Positions 1-9,966 are shown, counted from the first letter of the stretch. The stretch is DNA of 60,000 nt from Tubulanus polymorphus (GCF_964204645.1 NC_134030.1:22327210-22387209), one strand, 5' to 3'. Program-made: numbers and translations. The notes: a model not told the origin generated them from the sequence alone.

Positions 1-2
1 GG

Positions 3-567
3 TATTTATGCAATCAAGACTTAAAATTATTAGAAAGAATAAAGAAATTCTGTGAAGAAGTTTATCCAAATAAAACATTTAAAATCATGGACGTTATGAA
101 ATCAACAGCAGTTTATAGAATACTCGTAAATAATCCTAAAGATTTTGCTATAAAATATAATGATGAATTCTATATTCATGCAATAGTTAAAAGTAATACT
201 TCAACAAAAGAAAATATAGTTCCAGATTATGTATTAAATGCAAAAAATAATTTAAGAAAATGGTTCTTCATTGGATTCTATGCTGCAGATGGTTCAAAAA
301 GTTTCAAAAACCGCAAAACAATATCTTTAGCTCAAAAGAAAAGTTGCTATATCAGGATTGAATATATTATGCAGTTCATTAGGATTTAATATGAATATTG
401 GATTGATTAAATCTAAACCAAATTGCTTTAATTTAAGCCATGTAGAAAATGAGTTAACAGAAGAAGTTAAAGATTTATTTGAAATATATAACCCAACTGA
501 CTATGTTTATGATTTATCAACAGATGATGGAACATTCAATTCTGGGTTCCCATTAATCCAAAAAGAT
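3..567 (+). pseudogene. C-terminal part of a LAGLIDADG intein inside viral DNA polymerase B
   Basis: The reading frame enters from the left edge (frame 3) and continues after a one-base shift near 336-342 in frame 1. A LAGLIDADG-type motif, FFIGFYAADGS, is encoded at 264-296 and looks like the second such motif of a two-motif endonuclease. An intein block F-like stretch (YVYDLSTDDGTF) follows at about 502-537. The C-terminal junction is placed at 567/568, where polymerase sequence resumes with TDAY. Canonical inteins end His-Asn; this one ends Lys-Asp, so splicing is doubtful even without the frameshift. The intein N-terminus and first endonuclease motif lie outside the window. Similar inteins are known at the catalytic YxDTD motif of giant-virus polymerases. 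Identification rests on motif order; the endonuclease is certainly broken. Confidence 0.8.
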
Positions 568-1024
568 ACCGACGCCTACATACTAAAAATCAAGACAAAC
601 GACATAACAAAAGACTTAAAAACATTAAAACATCATTTTTAATTTAAGCAATTATCCCAAAGATCATGAACTACTTAGCAATGATAATAAAAAGATTCCT
701 GGTAAATTTAAAGATGAATTAGGGGGTGATGAAATGATTGAATTTGTTGGGATAAGAAGTAAAATGTATAGTTATAGAACAAAAGATCATGAAGCTAAAA
801 AGTTAAAAGGAATAACAAAACATGTGGTTGATAAACATATAGAATTTCAAGATTATATAAAGTGTTTATATAAATCAATTGTAATGAAACACAAAATGAA
901 TTGTTTAAGATCAGAAGATCATGAGATGTACATTAATGAAGTTGAAAAAACTAGTTTAAATCCATTTGTTGATAAAAGGCATATTTTAGATGATGGTATA
1001 AAAACATTACCTTATGGTCATTAA
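568..1024 (+). pseudogene. Protein-primed family B DNA polymerase, C-terminal extein (Polinton type)
   Basis: This is the C-terminal end of the replicative polymerase, beginning in the catalytic motif C (TDA, from YxDTD) straight after the intein. The sequence then has a GKFKDE segment, an EFVGIRSKMY segment and a terminal SLNPFVDKRHILDDG...YGH, all typical of Polinton/adintovirus PolB. One extra T in the run at about 636-641 ends the first frame at 642; the rest continues in frame 2 to the stop at 1022-1024. The exonuclease, palm and TPR regions lie left of the window. The stop overlaps the stop of the convergent zinc-finger gene by two bases. The enzyme would have copied the linear viral genome from a protein primer. 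Confidence 0.88.
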
Positions 1025-2347
1025 AACATAAAATCAATATCATCATACTCGAAATCACTATTGTCTTCTTCATTTTCATTTAATTGTTCTTGTATAATTT
1101 GTTTAGGTTCTTCCATTTCATTTTTCTCATTTAAATAAAGTTCTATCTTGTACCACATTTCATCTCGCTCTCTTTGTTTCTTTTTGTTTGTTAATTCGTC
1201 AAATGGAATTATAATATCTATGTTTAGATAATTTACAATCTTATTTAAAAAGAATTCATAATTGATTGAATATGTTATTCTATTTTCCAAATGATACATT
1301 AATATTTGTTTGAATATTTTTTTTATATTTTCCATATCTTCTTCTGTTAATTTAGGTTTTTCATAATAATCGTTAAATAATAAATATAAATACATTTTCT
1401 TTTGTTTTGTGTTAAATGTTGATGGAATAATTGTTTTTATAATATCTTTTTTAGTTATTTCACCATTTTTATTTTTTATTATTTTCATTTTTTCAAGCCA
1501 TTGCATATATTCTGGTGTATGATCTTCTATAGAAAATATTTTAAAAATTTCATCTAGATAATTTAATTTTGGTTCTATGAGAAAATCTCTAGTTTTTTCT
1601 TCACCCCATAAATTCTTTTGCCATCCACATTCATTACAAAATAACACACTACTTCTTGCCTTAAGGTCGCATAACTACATTGTGGACATTTTCGTTTATA
1701 ATTTATTGGTAATAGATCTTCATTAAGCTCTTGGTATTTTCTTACGTTTTCTTTATGTTTTATTGTTCTATTATGTAGATTTGAATTACTTGTTGTAATA
1801 ATCAATTTACAATATTTACAATAAAATGTTTTTCTGGTTAATTCATTATATTGTTGTTCTAACTTTTCAACTGTTTCTTTATTATCTGGTAACGTTTTCT
1901 CATATTTTATTTTTTCTAATAAAATATTTTTTCTTTCATTGAATTCTGCTTCAAATTTATTAGAAATTTTATCTATATGTACTTTACGAAATTGATAATT
2001 CTCACAATCTTCTATATTTTCAGGGCTATATTTTATTCGACAAGGCTTACAGAAATGATCTTTTATATTATCCTTATCATAGAATAAGAAAGGTCTTTTC
2101 CAAATAACTTCAGGTTCAACTTCAGCAGAATTACTATTACTTTCGTTACTATCAACATTAGCCGTTGCGCCATTAATTTTACACTTCTCTGAATGTTTTT
2201 TAACATAATTTCTTGAGAATAATTTATTACATTTTGGGCAGTTTATTTTAGGGGTTTATAATTTTCATCATGTTTTTTCATATGTCGAGCCATATTACTT
2301 TTTCTTTGAAGTTAACCACAAATTTCGCATGCTATCTTCTGATCCAT
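1021..2347 (-). pseudogene. Viral multi-zinc-finger protein, broken
   Basis: A minus-strand gene of about 440 codons starts at ATG 2347-2345 and ends at 1021-1023. Several CxxC and His pairs are visible: CEIC...H...H at the N-terminus, CPKC...H...C, CKPC, CKYC...H...H, CPQC and CNEC. Between the fingers is a lysine/glutamate-rich, coiled-coil-like stretch, and the C-terminus is strongly acidic. A stop codon follows the first finger, a frameshift lies near 2255, and another near 1640 joins the last two frames. It converges on the polymerase with overlapping stop codons. Nucleic-acid binding, perhaps transcription control, is inferred from the fingers only; I do not recognise an exact family. 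Confidence 0.7.
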
Positions 2348-2381
2348 TTATTAAGGAAAATTTTTATTAAAATTAATTTTT

Positions 2382-2393
2382 AGTGATGAGCGG
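2382..2393 (-). promoter_or_regulatory. Motif upstream of minus-strand zinc-finger gene (CCGCTCATCACT)
   Basis: Read on the minus strand, CCGCTCATCACT lies 35 bases before the zinc-finger start and is followed by TTTTCCTTAATAAATGG over the start codon. The other minus-strand viral gene (start 13130) has a nearly identical arrangement. This suggests a promoter class separate from the plus-strand T-tract signal. Confidence 0.4.
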
Positions 2394-2396
2394 TAA

Positions 2397-2418
2397 TTTT
2401 TTTATGTTATAAATAATG
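2397..2418 (+). promoter_or_regulatory. T-tract/TATAAAT start signal, minor capsid gene
   Basis: A T7 run (2397-2403) is followed by ATGTTATAAATA and then the ATG at 2416. It is a variant of the signal found before most plus-strand viral genes. Confidence 0.55.
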
Positions 2419-3170
2419 GTAGAATTAAAAGAATACAGAATATTTGTTGATTCTAGAAAACTTACAAATTATAAATCACATAATTTACTAGTTCAATTAG
2501 ATAGAGAATTTAAGAATTGTGTAGCTTTAAAATTAGTTAATATAAGTTTATGTAATTCTTTTTATAATATAACGGATAAAAGTCTAGAACATTTAATTTT
2601 TTCAATCTTTTACAAAAAAAGAAATAAATGGTTTTTTTTATATTTAAAACCAGGATTATATAATTTAGATTAGCACAAGAAATTAATAGAAAAGCTCGAG
2701 CTAAATTAGGAAGTGATTCCGGATTTAGTATTAGAATTTTAAAAAGTGATAGTTCTAATAAAATAATGATTAGGTTAGCTAATGACGAACAATTTAAATT
2801 TACAGTTAGAAAACCTTTAGGTAAACTGTTAGGAATTAACCCAGATATTGTTACAGCATACGCAGAAGGTAGATCAAACTTAATACCTTTTACACATTTT
2901 TATATTTATTGCAATTTGATTGACCCAACAAAAACATTTGAAGCAACTAAAGATACAATTTCTAATTCTGGTTTATTAAATATTTTACCATAAAAAAATG
3001 TCAAACAATTAGGAACGCAAATAAATTATAATTTAGCTGAATGTGATTTCAAACCTTGTATTCCACATTTCAATAATTTTAAATTAGAAATAAGAAATCA
3101 TAATGGTTATTTAATTGATTTGAATAACTTTCCTGTAATTTATGAATTAGTTATAAGATGTAAAGAGTAA
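2416..3170 (+). pseudogene. Probable minor capsid (penton-like) protein
   Basis: About 250 codons, the size expected for the single jelly-roll minor capsid protein of Polintons. The N-terminal frame (2416-2673) includes a conserved-looking VDSRKLTNYKSHNLLVQLD segment. It shifts to frame 3 near 2670, then runs through an in-frame TAA at 2991-2993 to the stop at 3168-3170. The predicted chain alternates short hydrophobic strands (LKPGLYNL, KFTVRKPLGKLLGI, THFYIYCNLID, FKLEIRNHNGYLIDL), as expected for a beta-sandwich. It is the first gene of a plus-strand run ending at the ATPase. The capsid role is inferred from size, strand pattern and position; no catalytic motif is present. Confidence 0.55.
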
Positions 3171-3189
3171 TTTTTTCATTATATAAATG
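3171..3189 (+). promoter_or_regulatory. T6-N10-ATG start signal
   Basis: T6 at 3171-3176 directly follows the upstream stop codon, then CATTATATAA and the ATG at 3187 inside TAAATG. Confidence 0.65.
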
Positions 3190-3543
3190 AATATAACTGT
3201 TGGACCGAGTATATGTTTTGGATTTGATTTTAAACGTGAGAAAGAAATGAAATTTAACATTAATGATGTAATAACACATATTAAAAATATTGCATTTTCT
3301 AATGAAACAACATTTGAGTATGAAACAACAATTGAAAAAGAAACTTTAAATGTAGAAAAGATTACTAATTTAATTAGAGAATCTTTAAGATTTTATGAAT
3401 TAGATGAAGATTTTATCATCGATGATATTAAGAAAATAATAATTGAAATATATACAAATGAAACTAGTAATGAAATAAATGTTGAATTAATCATAAATAA
3501 GTTAACTAAATATTTTGATGATAGTAATTTTTTTGATAAATAA
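3187..3543 (+). CDS. Small viral protein of unknown function (118 aa)
   Basis: An intact ORF placed in the viral run, with the shared T-tract/TAAATG start signal fixing its start. The product is acidic, rich in Asn, Ile and Glu, and predicted mostly helical. It lacks a membrane segment and any motif I recognise. Its stop is followed immediately by the next start (TAAATGAG). Being open in a provirus where many neighbours are broken is notable but could be chance at this length. Confidence 0.65.
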   Translation: MNITVGPSICFGFDFKREKEMKFNINDVITHIKNIAFSNETTFEYETTIEKETLNVEKITNLIRESLRFYELDEDFIIDDIKKIIIEIYTNETSNEINVELIINKLTKYFDDSNFFDK

Positions 3544-3546
3544 ATG
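3528..3546 (+). promoter_or_regulatory. T7-N9-ATG start signal
   Basis: T7 at 3528-3534, then GATAAATAA and the ATG at 3544. The signal lies inside the end of the preceding coding region, including its stop. Confidence 0.65.
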
Positions 3547-3768
3547 AGTGATGATAATAAGTGGATAATAACTGGATTATATAATGGCGCATTACTATCA
3601 GTTGGAACTGTTGGTTATTCAATGGTATTAAAAAAAGTATTTAAAATGGGAAGTGTTAATGTTGATAGATTTGATATAAATGATATCTTAAAATTAACAT
3701 TAGCAGTTACTTTATCTAATTTAACTATTGATTATTTGGAAAAACAAAAATATATTCCTCCCATATAA
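3544..3768 (+). CDS. Small viral membrane-associated protein (74 aa)
   Basis: Intact ORF. Residues about 7-30 (WIITGLYNGALLSVGTVGYSM) form one hydrophobic segment, followed by a basic turn (VLKKVFKMG) and a second hydrophobic helix (DILKLTLAVTLSNL). I recognise the general type from Polinton/adintovirus gene clusters, where such proteins sit between the capsid genes; no biochemical role is known to me. The next gene, also a short membrane protein, starts 24 bp later. A virion-membrane or capsid-associated role is inferred only from context. Confidence 0.7.
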   Translation: MSDDNKWIITGLYNGALLSVGTVGYSMVLKKVFKMGSVNVDRFDINDILKLTLAVTLSNLTIDYLEKQKYIPPI

Positions 3769-3776
3769 ATGCATAA

Positions 3777-3795
3777 TTTTTTTGCTAAATAAATG
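3777..3795 (+). promoter_or_regulatory. T7-N9-ATG start signal
   Basis: T7 at 3777-3783, then GCTAAATAA and the ATG at 3793. A second TATAAATG at 3764-3771 overlaps the stop of the preceding gene and opens only a seven-codon ORF. Confidence 0.65.
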
Positions 3796-4214
3796 GCTTC
3801 TGCAATTATAACTATTATAGGATCGGCAATTGTTAACGCTTTAGCATTTACTGGTGGTGGATATTTATTTAAACATATTGATAAAAATAGTTCATTAGGA
3901 GAACAAAAAAGACATAACTTAGCGTTAGAGAAATACAATAAAGCAGCAGAAGAATATAGAGAAAAGAGGCAAAACTATATGGATTATATTAACAAAGAAT
4001 TATATGATCAGAAGATTTCACATAGAGATTTTCAATCAGTTGATGATGCAATGAGTTTATATAACGCGGTAACCAATAAAGAAAAATTACATCTATACTA
4101 ACCTAAATTATCAGATTATTATACCCCAAGTAAAGAACAACAGAATATGAAATATTATGGATTTTAGGTGGAACTGTTATTGTTATATTTGTAGCATATA
4201 AATTTACTAATTAG
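3793..4214 (+). pseudogene. Viral two-membrane-segment protein with central helix, broken
   Basis: The open part encodes an N-terminal hydrophobic segment (SAIITIIGSAIVNALAFTGGGYLF) and a long charged helix rich in Lys, Glu and Tyr. A TAA at 4099-4101 interrupts it, but the same frame continues with LSDYYTPSKEQQN. A one-base shift near 4145 then leads to a C-terminal hydrophobic segment (GGTVIVIFVAY) and a stop at 4212-4214. The intact protein would have been about 140 aa with a membrane anchor at each end. The family looks Polinton-specific; function unknown. Confidence 0.7.
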
Positions 4215-4217
4215 TAA

Positions 4218-4236
4218 TTTTTTTTCTAAATAAATG
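4218..4236 (+). promoter_or_regulatory. T8-N8-ATG start signal
   Basis: T8 at 4218-4225, then CTAAATAA and the ATG at 4234. The core is TAAATAAATG, the same as the two preceding signals. Confidence 0.65.
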
Positions 4237-4660
4237 GAAGATAAAGTTGATAGTATTGATATCATTCCTCATGATATAAATAAAACTAAATTAAAAATAT
4301 ATTTAGAAAAACAAATATTAGAATTTGAAAGTGACTTAAAGATAAAAATATTTAAAAAGTAAAATTATATATTATTTGATTATTAGTGGTTCGGTTACAA
4401 TTAGTTCTGTAATAACATTTCTAGCAATATTCAGTCCATTAACACCTTTAGCTATATCAATTGGTGTGTTAGGATTAAGTTCAAGTGTTTTAACTGGTAT
4501 AAGTTCAAAATTAAATATAAAAAGTAATAAAGAAAAAATTAAAACTAATATAAAAGAAATTAATAAATTAAAGAACACACTAGATTATATCATAAGTTTA
4601 AATGGTCATATAACAGTTGAAGAACAAGATAAATTATTAAAAGAATTAATAAATTATTAA
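4234..4660 (+). pseudogene. Viral membrane-hairpin protein, frameshifted
   Basis: ATG at 4234 after a strong start signal opens a 42-codon charged N-terminus ending at 4362. The rest (from about 4355) is one frame over. It holds two adjacent hydrophobic stretches rich in Ser, Thr, Ile and Gly (ISGSVTISSVITFLAIFSPL and AISIGVLGLSSSVLTG), then a Lys/Glu/Asn-rich helix to the stop at 4658-4660. One shift in the A/T run near 4350-4365 restores a single protein of about 141 aa. This helix, hairpin, helix design recurs in Polinton clusters. Function unknown. Confidence 0.7.
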
Positions 4661-4679
4661 TTTTTTAATTATATAAATG
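4661..4679 (+). promoter_or_regulatory. T6-N10-ATG start signal
   Basis: T6 at 4661-4666 directly follows the upstream TAA, then AATTATATAA and the ATG at 4677. Confidence 0.65.
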
Positions 4680-6064
4680 GTAGATAGTTTTCCAAAAGCT
4701 TTCCAATATAATAAATCAATTAAATATAATATTCCAGCAATAGATTTTAATACAGATATTACATATAGAAATGAAGTTTTAGATTCATTTACTAATTTAG
4801 AAATTTATGTTACTGAAACTAATAATTTTAATGCAAAGATGGAAAATATATTTCATGTATATTTAATTAATCTTAAAAAATTGAAAGATGAAAAACAATG
4901 GTTATTAAAATCTAATATGAAGTATTGGCAGAACCAATTAAATTTTGCTGTTTATTGTGCAACAACAGGTTGTGGAATTAGTTGGAATGATCATTTGAAT
5001 AATTCTAAATATAAATTAATTCAAAGTTTATTTAGGTTTCATACATACTTTCAAATAAGAATAATATTAAATTAATTAGAGTGCGCTTTACCAGGATCTA
5101 GGTATTTCAAAGAATCAGATAATAATATTAATTTATCAAAGTTTTATAAAAATTTGTAATGAATTTAATATAGATATAAATAATTCTGATTTTAGAACAA
5201 AAATTGGAACAATAAGATCACTTCCTTGCCCTAAAAAGATTGCAGAATATTGTGCACTTCCCATACCATCTAATAGTTTTTATAATATCTATAGTAATAA
5301 ATTAGGTTATGATAAAATAGAAACTAAGGATTTAGAAACATTAAATTTCAATAAATTACCGACATTTTATGATAATTTAAAACAAGAAAACAATAATGGT
5401 TGGGTTTATTTCATTTTAGAAAATAATGAAGGTTTTACAAAATCAGGTATACAAAGAATAAATCAATCTATTAGAACTTATTTGATGTGTATTCTAGGTG
5501 CACAAGTTGAAACAAGATCCCCAATAATTGGAAATTTAAATACATCATTTGATACACAGAAACAATTCAAATTATTATTTGAAGATTCCATACATAATAA
5601 TAAAAAAAGATCGATTCCAGAAAACATTGTAAGATATCAAAATTATTTAGATAAATCACATATTAGATTAAATTATTGTATAGGCCCTAATCTATTAATT
5701 ATTTCTAATGATTTAGTATTAAAGATGGGAAACATAATTGGTTATAATAATCTAATTAAAACTGCAACAATAAATAATTCATTTGGATTGAATGATATAA
5801 ATAAAAAGATAATTACTGCTCCAAAATTAATGGAAGGTGAAAAAAATAAAAAATATTCAATCAACAGAAACTAAAACTAAGAATATTAAATTGGATAATG
5901 ATTCCAAAATAAAAGATTACAATACTACAGAAAATATTAAAACTGATAATATTCAACATGATATAATTAAAACTGATAATGATAATAAATCCCATGAAAA
6001 TACTAAATTAGCTTTAACTTGTATAGGAATTGTAATCGGAGGAATATTATATTTTAAATTTTAA
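4677..6064 (+). pseudogene. Long viral structural-type protein with C-terminal membrane anchor, broken
   Basis: About 460 codons recovered from three frames. Frame 3 runs from 4677, through an in-frame TAA at 5073-5075, to a stop at 5157-5159. Frame 1 takes over within the A run at about 5147-5152 and runs to 5874. Frame 2 then takes over in the A run near 5840 and ends at 6062-6064. The N-terminal half is mixed helix with two close Cys (YCATTGCG). The middle has GFTKSGIQRINQSIRTYLMCILGAQ. The tail is a low-complexity Asn/Asp/Lys/Thr linker ending in one hydrophobic helix (LALTCIGIVIGGILYF). The general family is familiar from Polinton-type elements without an assigned role; a virion membrane or internal protein is an inference. 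Confidence 0.7.
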
Positions 6065-6083
6065 TTTTTTTATTATATAAATG
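6065..6083 (+). promoter_or_regulatory. T7-N9-ATG start signal
   Basis: T7 at 6065-6071 just after the upstream TAA, then ATTATATAA and the ATG at 6081. Confidence 0.65.
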
Positions 6084-7539
6084 GATGTAGAAGGTGGAGA
6101 AGATATTGGAATGGATAATTTTGATGAACCTGGCATAACTGATGAACAACCACCTGATTTTGATGAAACAAGTTTTAATGATGGTAATGAGCCAGAATAT
6201 AATAATAATTTGAATATGCCTGATTATATTAAAAATGCAGAATCACAATTAAATCCTGAAAATTTAGACCCAGATTTAGTAAAACAAGATTTAGATAATT
6301 TAAACAAAATACCTAAATTAGAAGATTTAATTGAAAAATCTAAACTTAACATAAATGATGAAGACGTTGGACTTTTAGCAGATCAATTAAAAATTTTTAG
6401 ATAATGGTAAATGTTATTATCGTTTGAAAGGTGATTATTATATTGATATCACTTATAAAAATAATAAAAATAAAATATTATCAGAATCAACTTTAGAAAA
6501 ATTAAAACCAGATAGAATTAAAATAATAAGTAATAGTAATGAAATAACTGATGTTACACAAAAAGAAATAGATGATAATATAGACGTATTTAAACAAAGA
6601 ATTAATGAATTATTTGAAATAATCAAAAAGAAATCAGAAACAGAAACAACTTCTGAACAGAATATAACTTCAAAAAATAGTAAACTTAAATCAAATAAAG
6701 TTCCAACTGAAAAACTTTTACCGAATGGATTAATTGATGCAACAGATCAAGAATTAGAAGATTTAGATATATTTTCTGATAAAGCAATTAGAGAAATTAT
6801 TAGTATAAGACTTACATCTGATAAAATTGCGCATGATAAAAGTATAAGAGATTTTAAAATTAGAACTTTAGAAAAAGAATTAACTGATAAAAATAAAGAA
6901 ATAGAACAATCAAAATTAGATAGAGATAATAAAGTTATTGAAGAAATTGAATTTAAAAAAAGAAATGCATATTTAGAAAAAGAAATTGATGATTTAGAAT
7001 ATAACATAGAATTACAAAAAGAAGAAATTAAATTATTATTAAAATCATATGATTATAATATTAATAGATTAAAAGTTATTTTTTAAGATTTGTTGATAAA
7101 ACCAAATTCTGAAATATCATTAAAAGACAGAATAAGATTATTATTTAAATTAGAAGGTATAACAATTCTTTCAATTCTAACAGCTGTAACTATGTTATTT
7201 ACAACAATTGGTTTAGCAATATCAAATGCTTTGAAATCTACTCCTACTCCCAATAAACCGGATAAACCCCCGAATGATAATAATTCTATACAAGATAAAG
7301 TTAAGGATGGTTTAAAGAAATTAGCAAAATATTTATGGGAACTATCTAAAAAATCTGCTGCAGCATTGCCAGGAGTTATTGCATCAATTGTTGGTTTTAT
7401 ATTGAAATCTGCTGGGAATATTCTTAACTTTGCTGCTGAACATATTATTTTATTTTTAATTACAGTTGTAAGTGCTATTATTTTTGGGTTAGTAAATATG
7501 ATATCAAAAAGGTATCAAGAAAAAAATAATGAAAAATAA
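6081..7539 (+). pseudogene. Viral protein: acidic N-terminus, coiled coil, membrane C-terminus; broken
   Basis: Three open stretches belong to one gene of about 485 codons. The first (6081-6404) is very acidic with Asp-, Glu- and Pro-rich repeats. A one-base shift near 6390 joins it to a Lys/Glu-rich coiled-coil region (to 7086). A single in-frame TAA at 7084-7086 separates this from the C-terminal domain. That domain carries a hydrophobic helix (ITILSILTAVTMLFTTIGLAI), a Pro/Asn-rich linker (STPTPNKPDKPP), an Ala-rich helix (SAAALPGVIASIVGFIL) and a last hydrophobic helix (IILFLITVVSAIIFGLV). The order acidic, coiled coil, Pro linker, membrane is characteristic of a long Polinton protein of unknown role. 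It precedes the capsid gene by 24 bp. Confidence 0.7.
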
Positions 7540-7547
7540 ATAATTAA

Positions 7548-7566
7548 TTTTTTTGTTTAATAAATG
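7548..7566 (+). promoter_or_regulatory. T7-N9-ATG start signal, major capsid gene
   Basis: T7 at 7548-7554, then GTTTAATAA and the ATG at 7564 within TAATAAATG. It is one of the strongest matches and sits before the gene expected to be most highly expressed. Confidence 0.65.
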
Positions 7567-8811
7567 AGTGGGAGTTATATAAGTCCTTCTAAGATTTCTA
7601 GAATATCTAATGCTATTAAAGCAGAAAGATCACATCATATAATTACTCATAACCCTTCAAATATTAATCCCGATGAAACTTTATATGTTAGAATTCCTAG
7701 ATTAACACAAAATACTTTTTATGTTCCGAATAGTATTTATTTATCAGCTGATATAAAAGTAACTGGCCATGATAACAATTATGTTGTTGATAATGTTGGA
7801 AGATATTTGATTAAAAAATTAACTATAAAGATTGGTCCGGAAACAGTTTTCTCATTTGATGATTATAATTTATTTATGCAATATAAAGATTTATGGTTAA
7901 CTAAAGAAAATAGAAATAATATGATATTTCAGGGTATTCAATCGGAAAACCATAATAAATTAAGATCAGGAGCTAATGACGCAATAGTAACTCGTGCCAC
8001 AGATAATTTGATTAAAAAGATTTATGGAAGCAAATATAAAATTCCATTAGACTTTGAATTGATAAATGATAATGCACCTTTATATAAATACGCAATTCAA
8101 GAAGATATTATATTTGAGATAACATTTGCTCCAGTAAATGAAATTGTATTATCTAGCGTTAATAAAGATATGGGTTATAAATTATCGAATATACGTTTAG
8201 AATATAACACAGTAACTAATGAAAATATTGCTAGCACAATTCAAACTCAATACAATCAAGGATTTTCATTATTATATGATTATATTGATAAATTTAAAAC
8301 TGTATTTATTAATGCAAATGATGAAATAATTAATGAGAATATTAACTTCCCAAGAAGATCTATTAAAGGTATATTAATATTTTTTACCATTGCAACATAT
8401 TCTAATGGCGCAATAAAGGTTGATAATTATTATAATCCTGAAATAACAAAAGTAGAAATAAATATTGAAGGAATAGCAAATAAAATATTTTGTCAAGGAA
8501 TGAGAATGATTGATCAATGGCCAGAAATTAGAAAACATTTTATGAATGAAAAAGTAAAATCATTTGAAAATTGTAATATTAATCAAATTGATTATTATAC
8601 CGGCAATAAATATGCATTATGGTTACATTTTAGAACAACAGAGGATAATTCATTACATGGTTCTGGGAAAAAACTACAGAACACTAAAGATGGAATACAA
8701 TTATTCATGGCGAAGAAAAGAGGAGACAAAAATTTCAAAATGCACATTTATATTATATCTGACGCACAATTAAATATTATAAATTCACAATTAGATAGTA
8801 TTCAATATTAG
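7564..8811 (+). CDS. Major capsid protein, double jelly-roll type (415 aa)
   Basis: An intact 415-codon ORF. The product has the pattern of the Polinton/adintovirus hexon-like capsid protein: an N-terminal SPSKISRISNAIKAERSHHI segment, ETLYVRIPRL, a KDLWLTKENR segment, VNFP-type 'NINFPRRSIKG' in the second half, and a conserved-looking C-terminus (KLQNTKDGIQLF...ISDAQLNI). Alternating polar/hydrophobic strands dominate, as expected for two jelly-roll barrels. It is shorter than many nucleocytoplasmic virus capsids but fits this group. No frameshift or stop is present, unlike most neighbours, which suggests recent insertion or chance preservation. Capsid identity is inferred from sequence pattern and from the neighbouring packaging ATPase. 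Confidence 0.85.
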   Translation: MSGSYISPSKISRISNAIKAERSHHIITHNPSNINPDETLYVRIPRLTQNTFYVPNSIYLSADIKVTGHDNNYVVDNVGRYLIKKLTIKIGPETVFSFDDYNLFMQYKDLWLTKENRNNMIFQGIQSENHNKLRSGANDAIVTRATDNLIKKIYGSKYKIPLDFELINDNAPLYKYAIQEDIIFEITFAPVNEIVLSSVNKDMGYKLSNIRLEYNTVTNENIASTIQTQYNQGFSLLYDYIDKFKTVFINANDEIINENINFPRRSIKGILIFFTIATYSNGAIKVDNYYNPEITKVEINIEGIANKIFCQGMRMIDQWPEIRKHFMNEKVKSFENCNINQIDYYTGNKYALWLHFRTTEDNSLHGSGKKLQNTKDGIQLFMAKKRGDKNFKMHIYIISDAQLNIINSQLDSIQY

Positions 8812-8828
8812 AAATATAAAGTTAAAAT

Positions 8829-8844
8829 TAACGATATATAAATG
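8829..8844 (+). promoter_or_regulatory. TATATAAATG start signal without T tract (integrase)
   Basis: AACGATATATAAATG places an ATG at 8842. The upstream T tract seen elsewhere is missing, so this may be a weaker or different class. Confidence 0.4.
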
Positions 8845-9966
8845 AGGGTAAAAAAACTCCTAATACTAAAGAACAATATTTAAGAAATTTATATTACAAC
8901 CCCGAGAGTTCGGTTGCTTATTCTTCTACCAAAAATATATGGCGTCAAGTAAAACAAGATAAATTAGATAAGATAATCCCACACAATTTAGTTAAATATA
9001 AAGATATAAATGAATTTATGTTAGAACAACCAACATATACAACACAAAAAAATTGTTAGAAAATGTAAAACTCGTAAAACTATGGTAAGTTATGTAGATC
9101 AACAGTGGCAAGGAGATTTAATTGATATGAAAAATGTTAAGTAAGATAATGATGATTATTGGTGGTTATTGAATATAATTGATATTTTTAGTCGTTATGT
9201 ATGGAGTTTCCCACTTTATAGAAAAGATGCTGTACAAACATCAAATGTTTTAAGAAAATTTCTTTCGGATGATAAACTAAAACCAGAAAAAATACAATTT
9301 GATGATGGAAAAGAGTTTGATAATTCACTTGTTCATGAACTCTTAGATAATCATAATATTAATTATTTTTCAACAAAATCGGATAAAAAAGCAGCAGTTG
9401 TTGAACGATTTAATAGAACATTAAGAACAAGAATGTGGAAATATTTTACAGCAAATAATACTTTTAAATGGATTGATGTTTTACCAAAATTGATAGAAGG
9501 ATATAATAATTCCTATCATTCTTCTATTGGAATGAAACCTATTGATGCTAGAAAACCTGAAAATGCTGAAATTGTTTGGAATAATTTATATGGAGCATTT
9601 CTTGTAGATGATTTTGGTGAACCTAAATTTAAAGTTGGTAAAAATGTTAGAATTTCTAAGTATAAAAAGATATTTGATAAAGGATACGATCGAAATTTTA
9701 CTAGAGAAATATATAAAATAAAAAAGGTAATAACAACAAAACCATATGTCTATAAATTAGAAGATTTAGATGGTGAATAAGTTGATGGCTACTTTTACGA
9801 AGAAGAATTAAGTTTAACTACTGAAAATCTAGAACAAGAATATAAAATTGAAAAAGTATTAAAAACAAAAACTATTAAAAGAAAAAAATATTCTTTAGTA
9901 AAATGGGTTGGATGGCCAGATAAATTCAATGAATGGATATTATCAAGTAAAATTAAAAATATATAA
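8842..9966 (+). pseudogene. Retrovirus-like DDE integrase with C-terminal chromodomain, broken
   Basis: About 370 codons. The first acidic residue lies in QGDLIDM (about 9112-9129), the second in QFDDGKEF (about 9296-9319), and the Glu in VVERFNRTL (about 9400-9426), with 33 residues between Asp and Glu. The C-terminal 40 residues (EYKIEKVLK...YSLVKWVGWPDKFNEWIL) are a clear chromodomain. Breaks are a frameshift right after the ATG, a shift in the A run near 9044-9050, and in-frame stops at about 9142-9144 and 9778-9780. It ends at 9964-9966, immediately before the ATPase ATG. It would join viral ends to chromosomal DNA; the chromodomain may steer target choice. It is a pseudogene as it stands. 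Confidence 0.87.
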
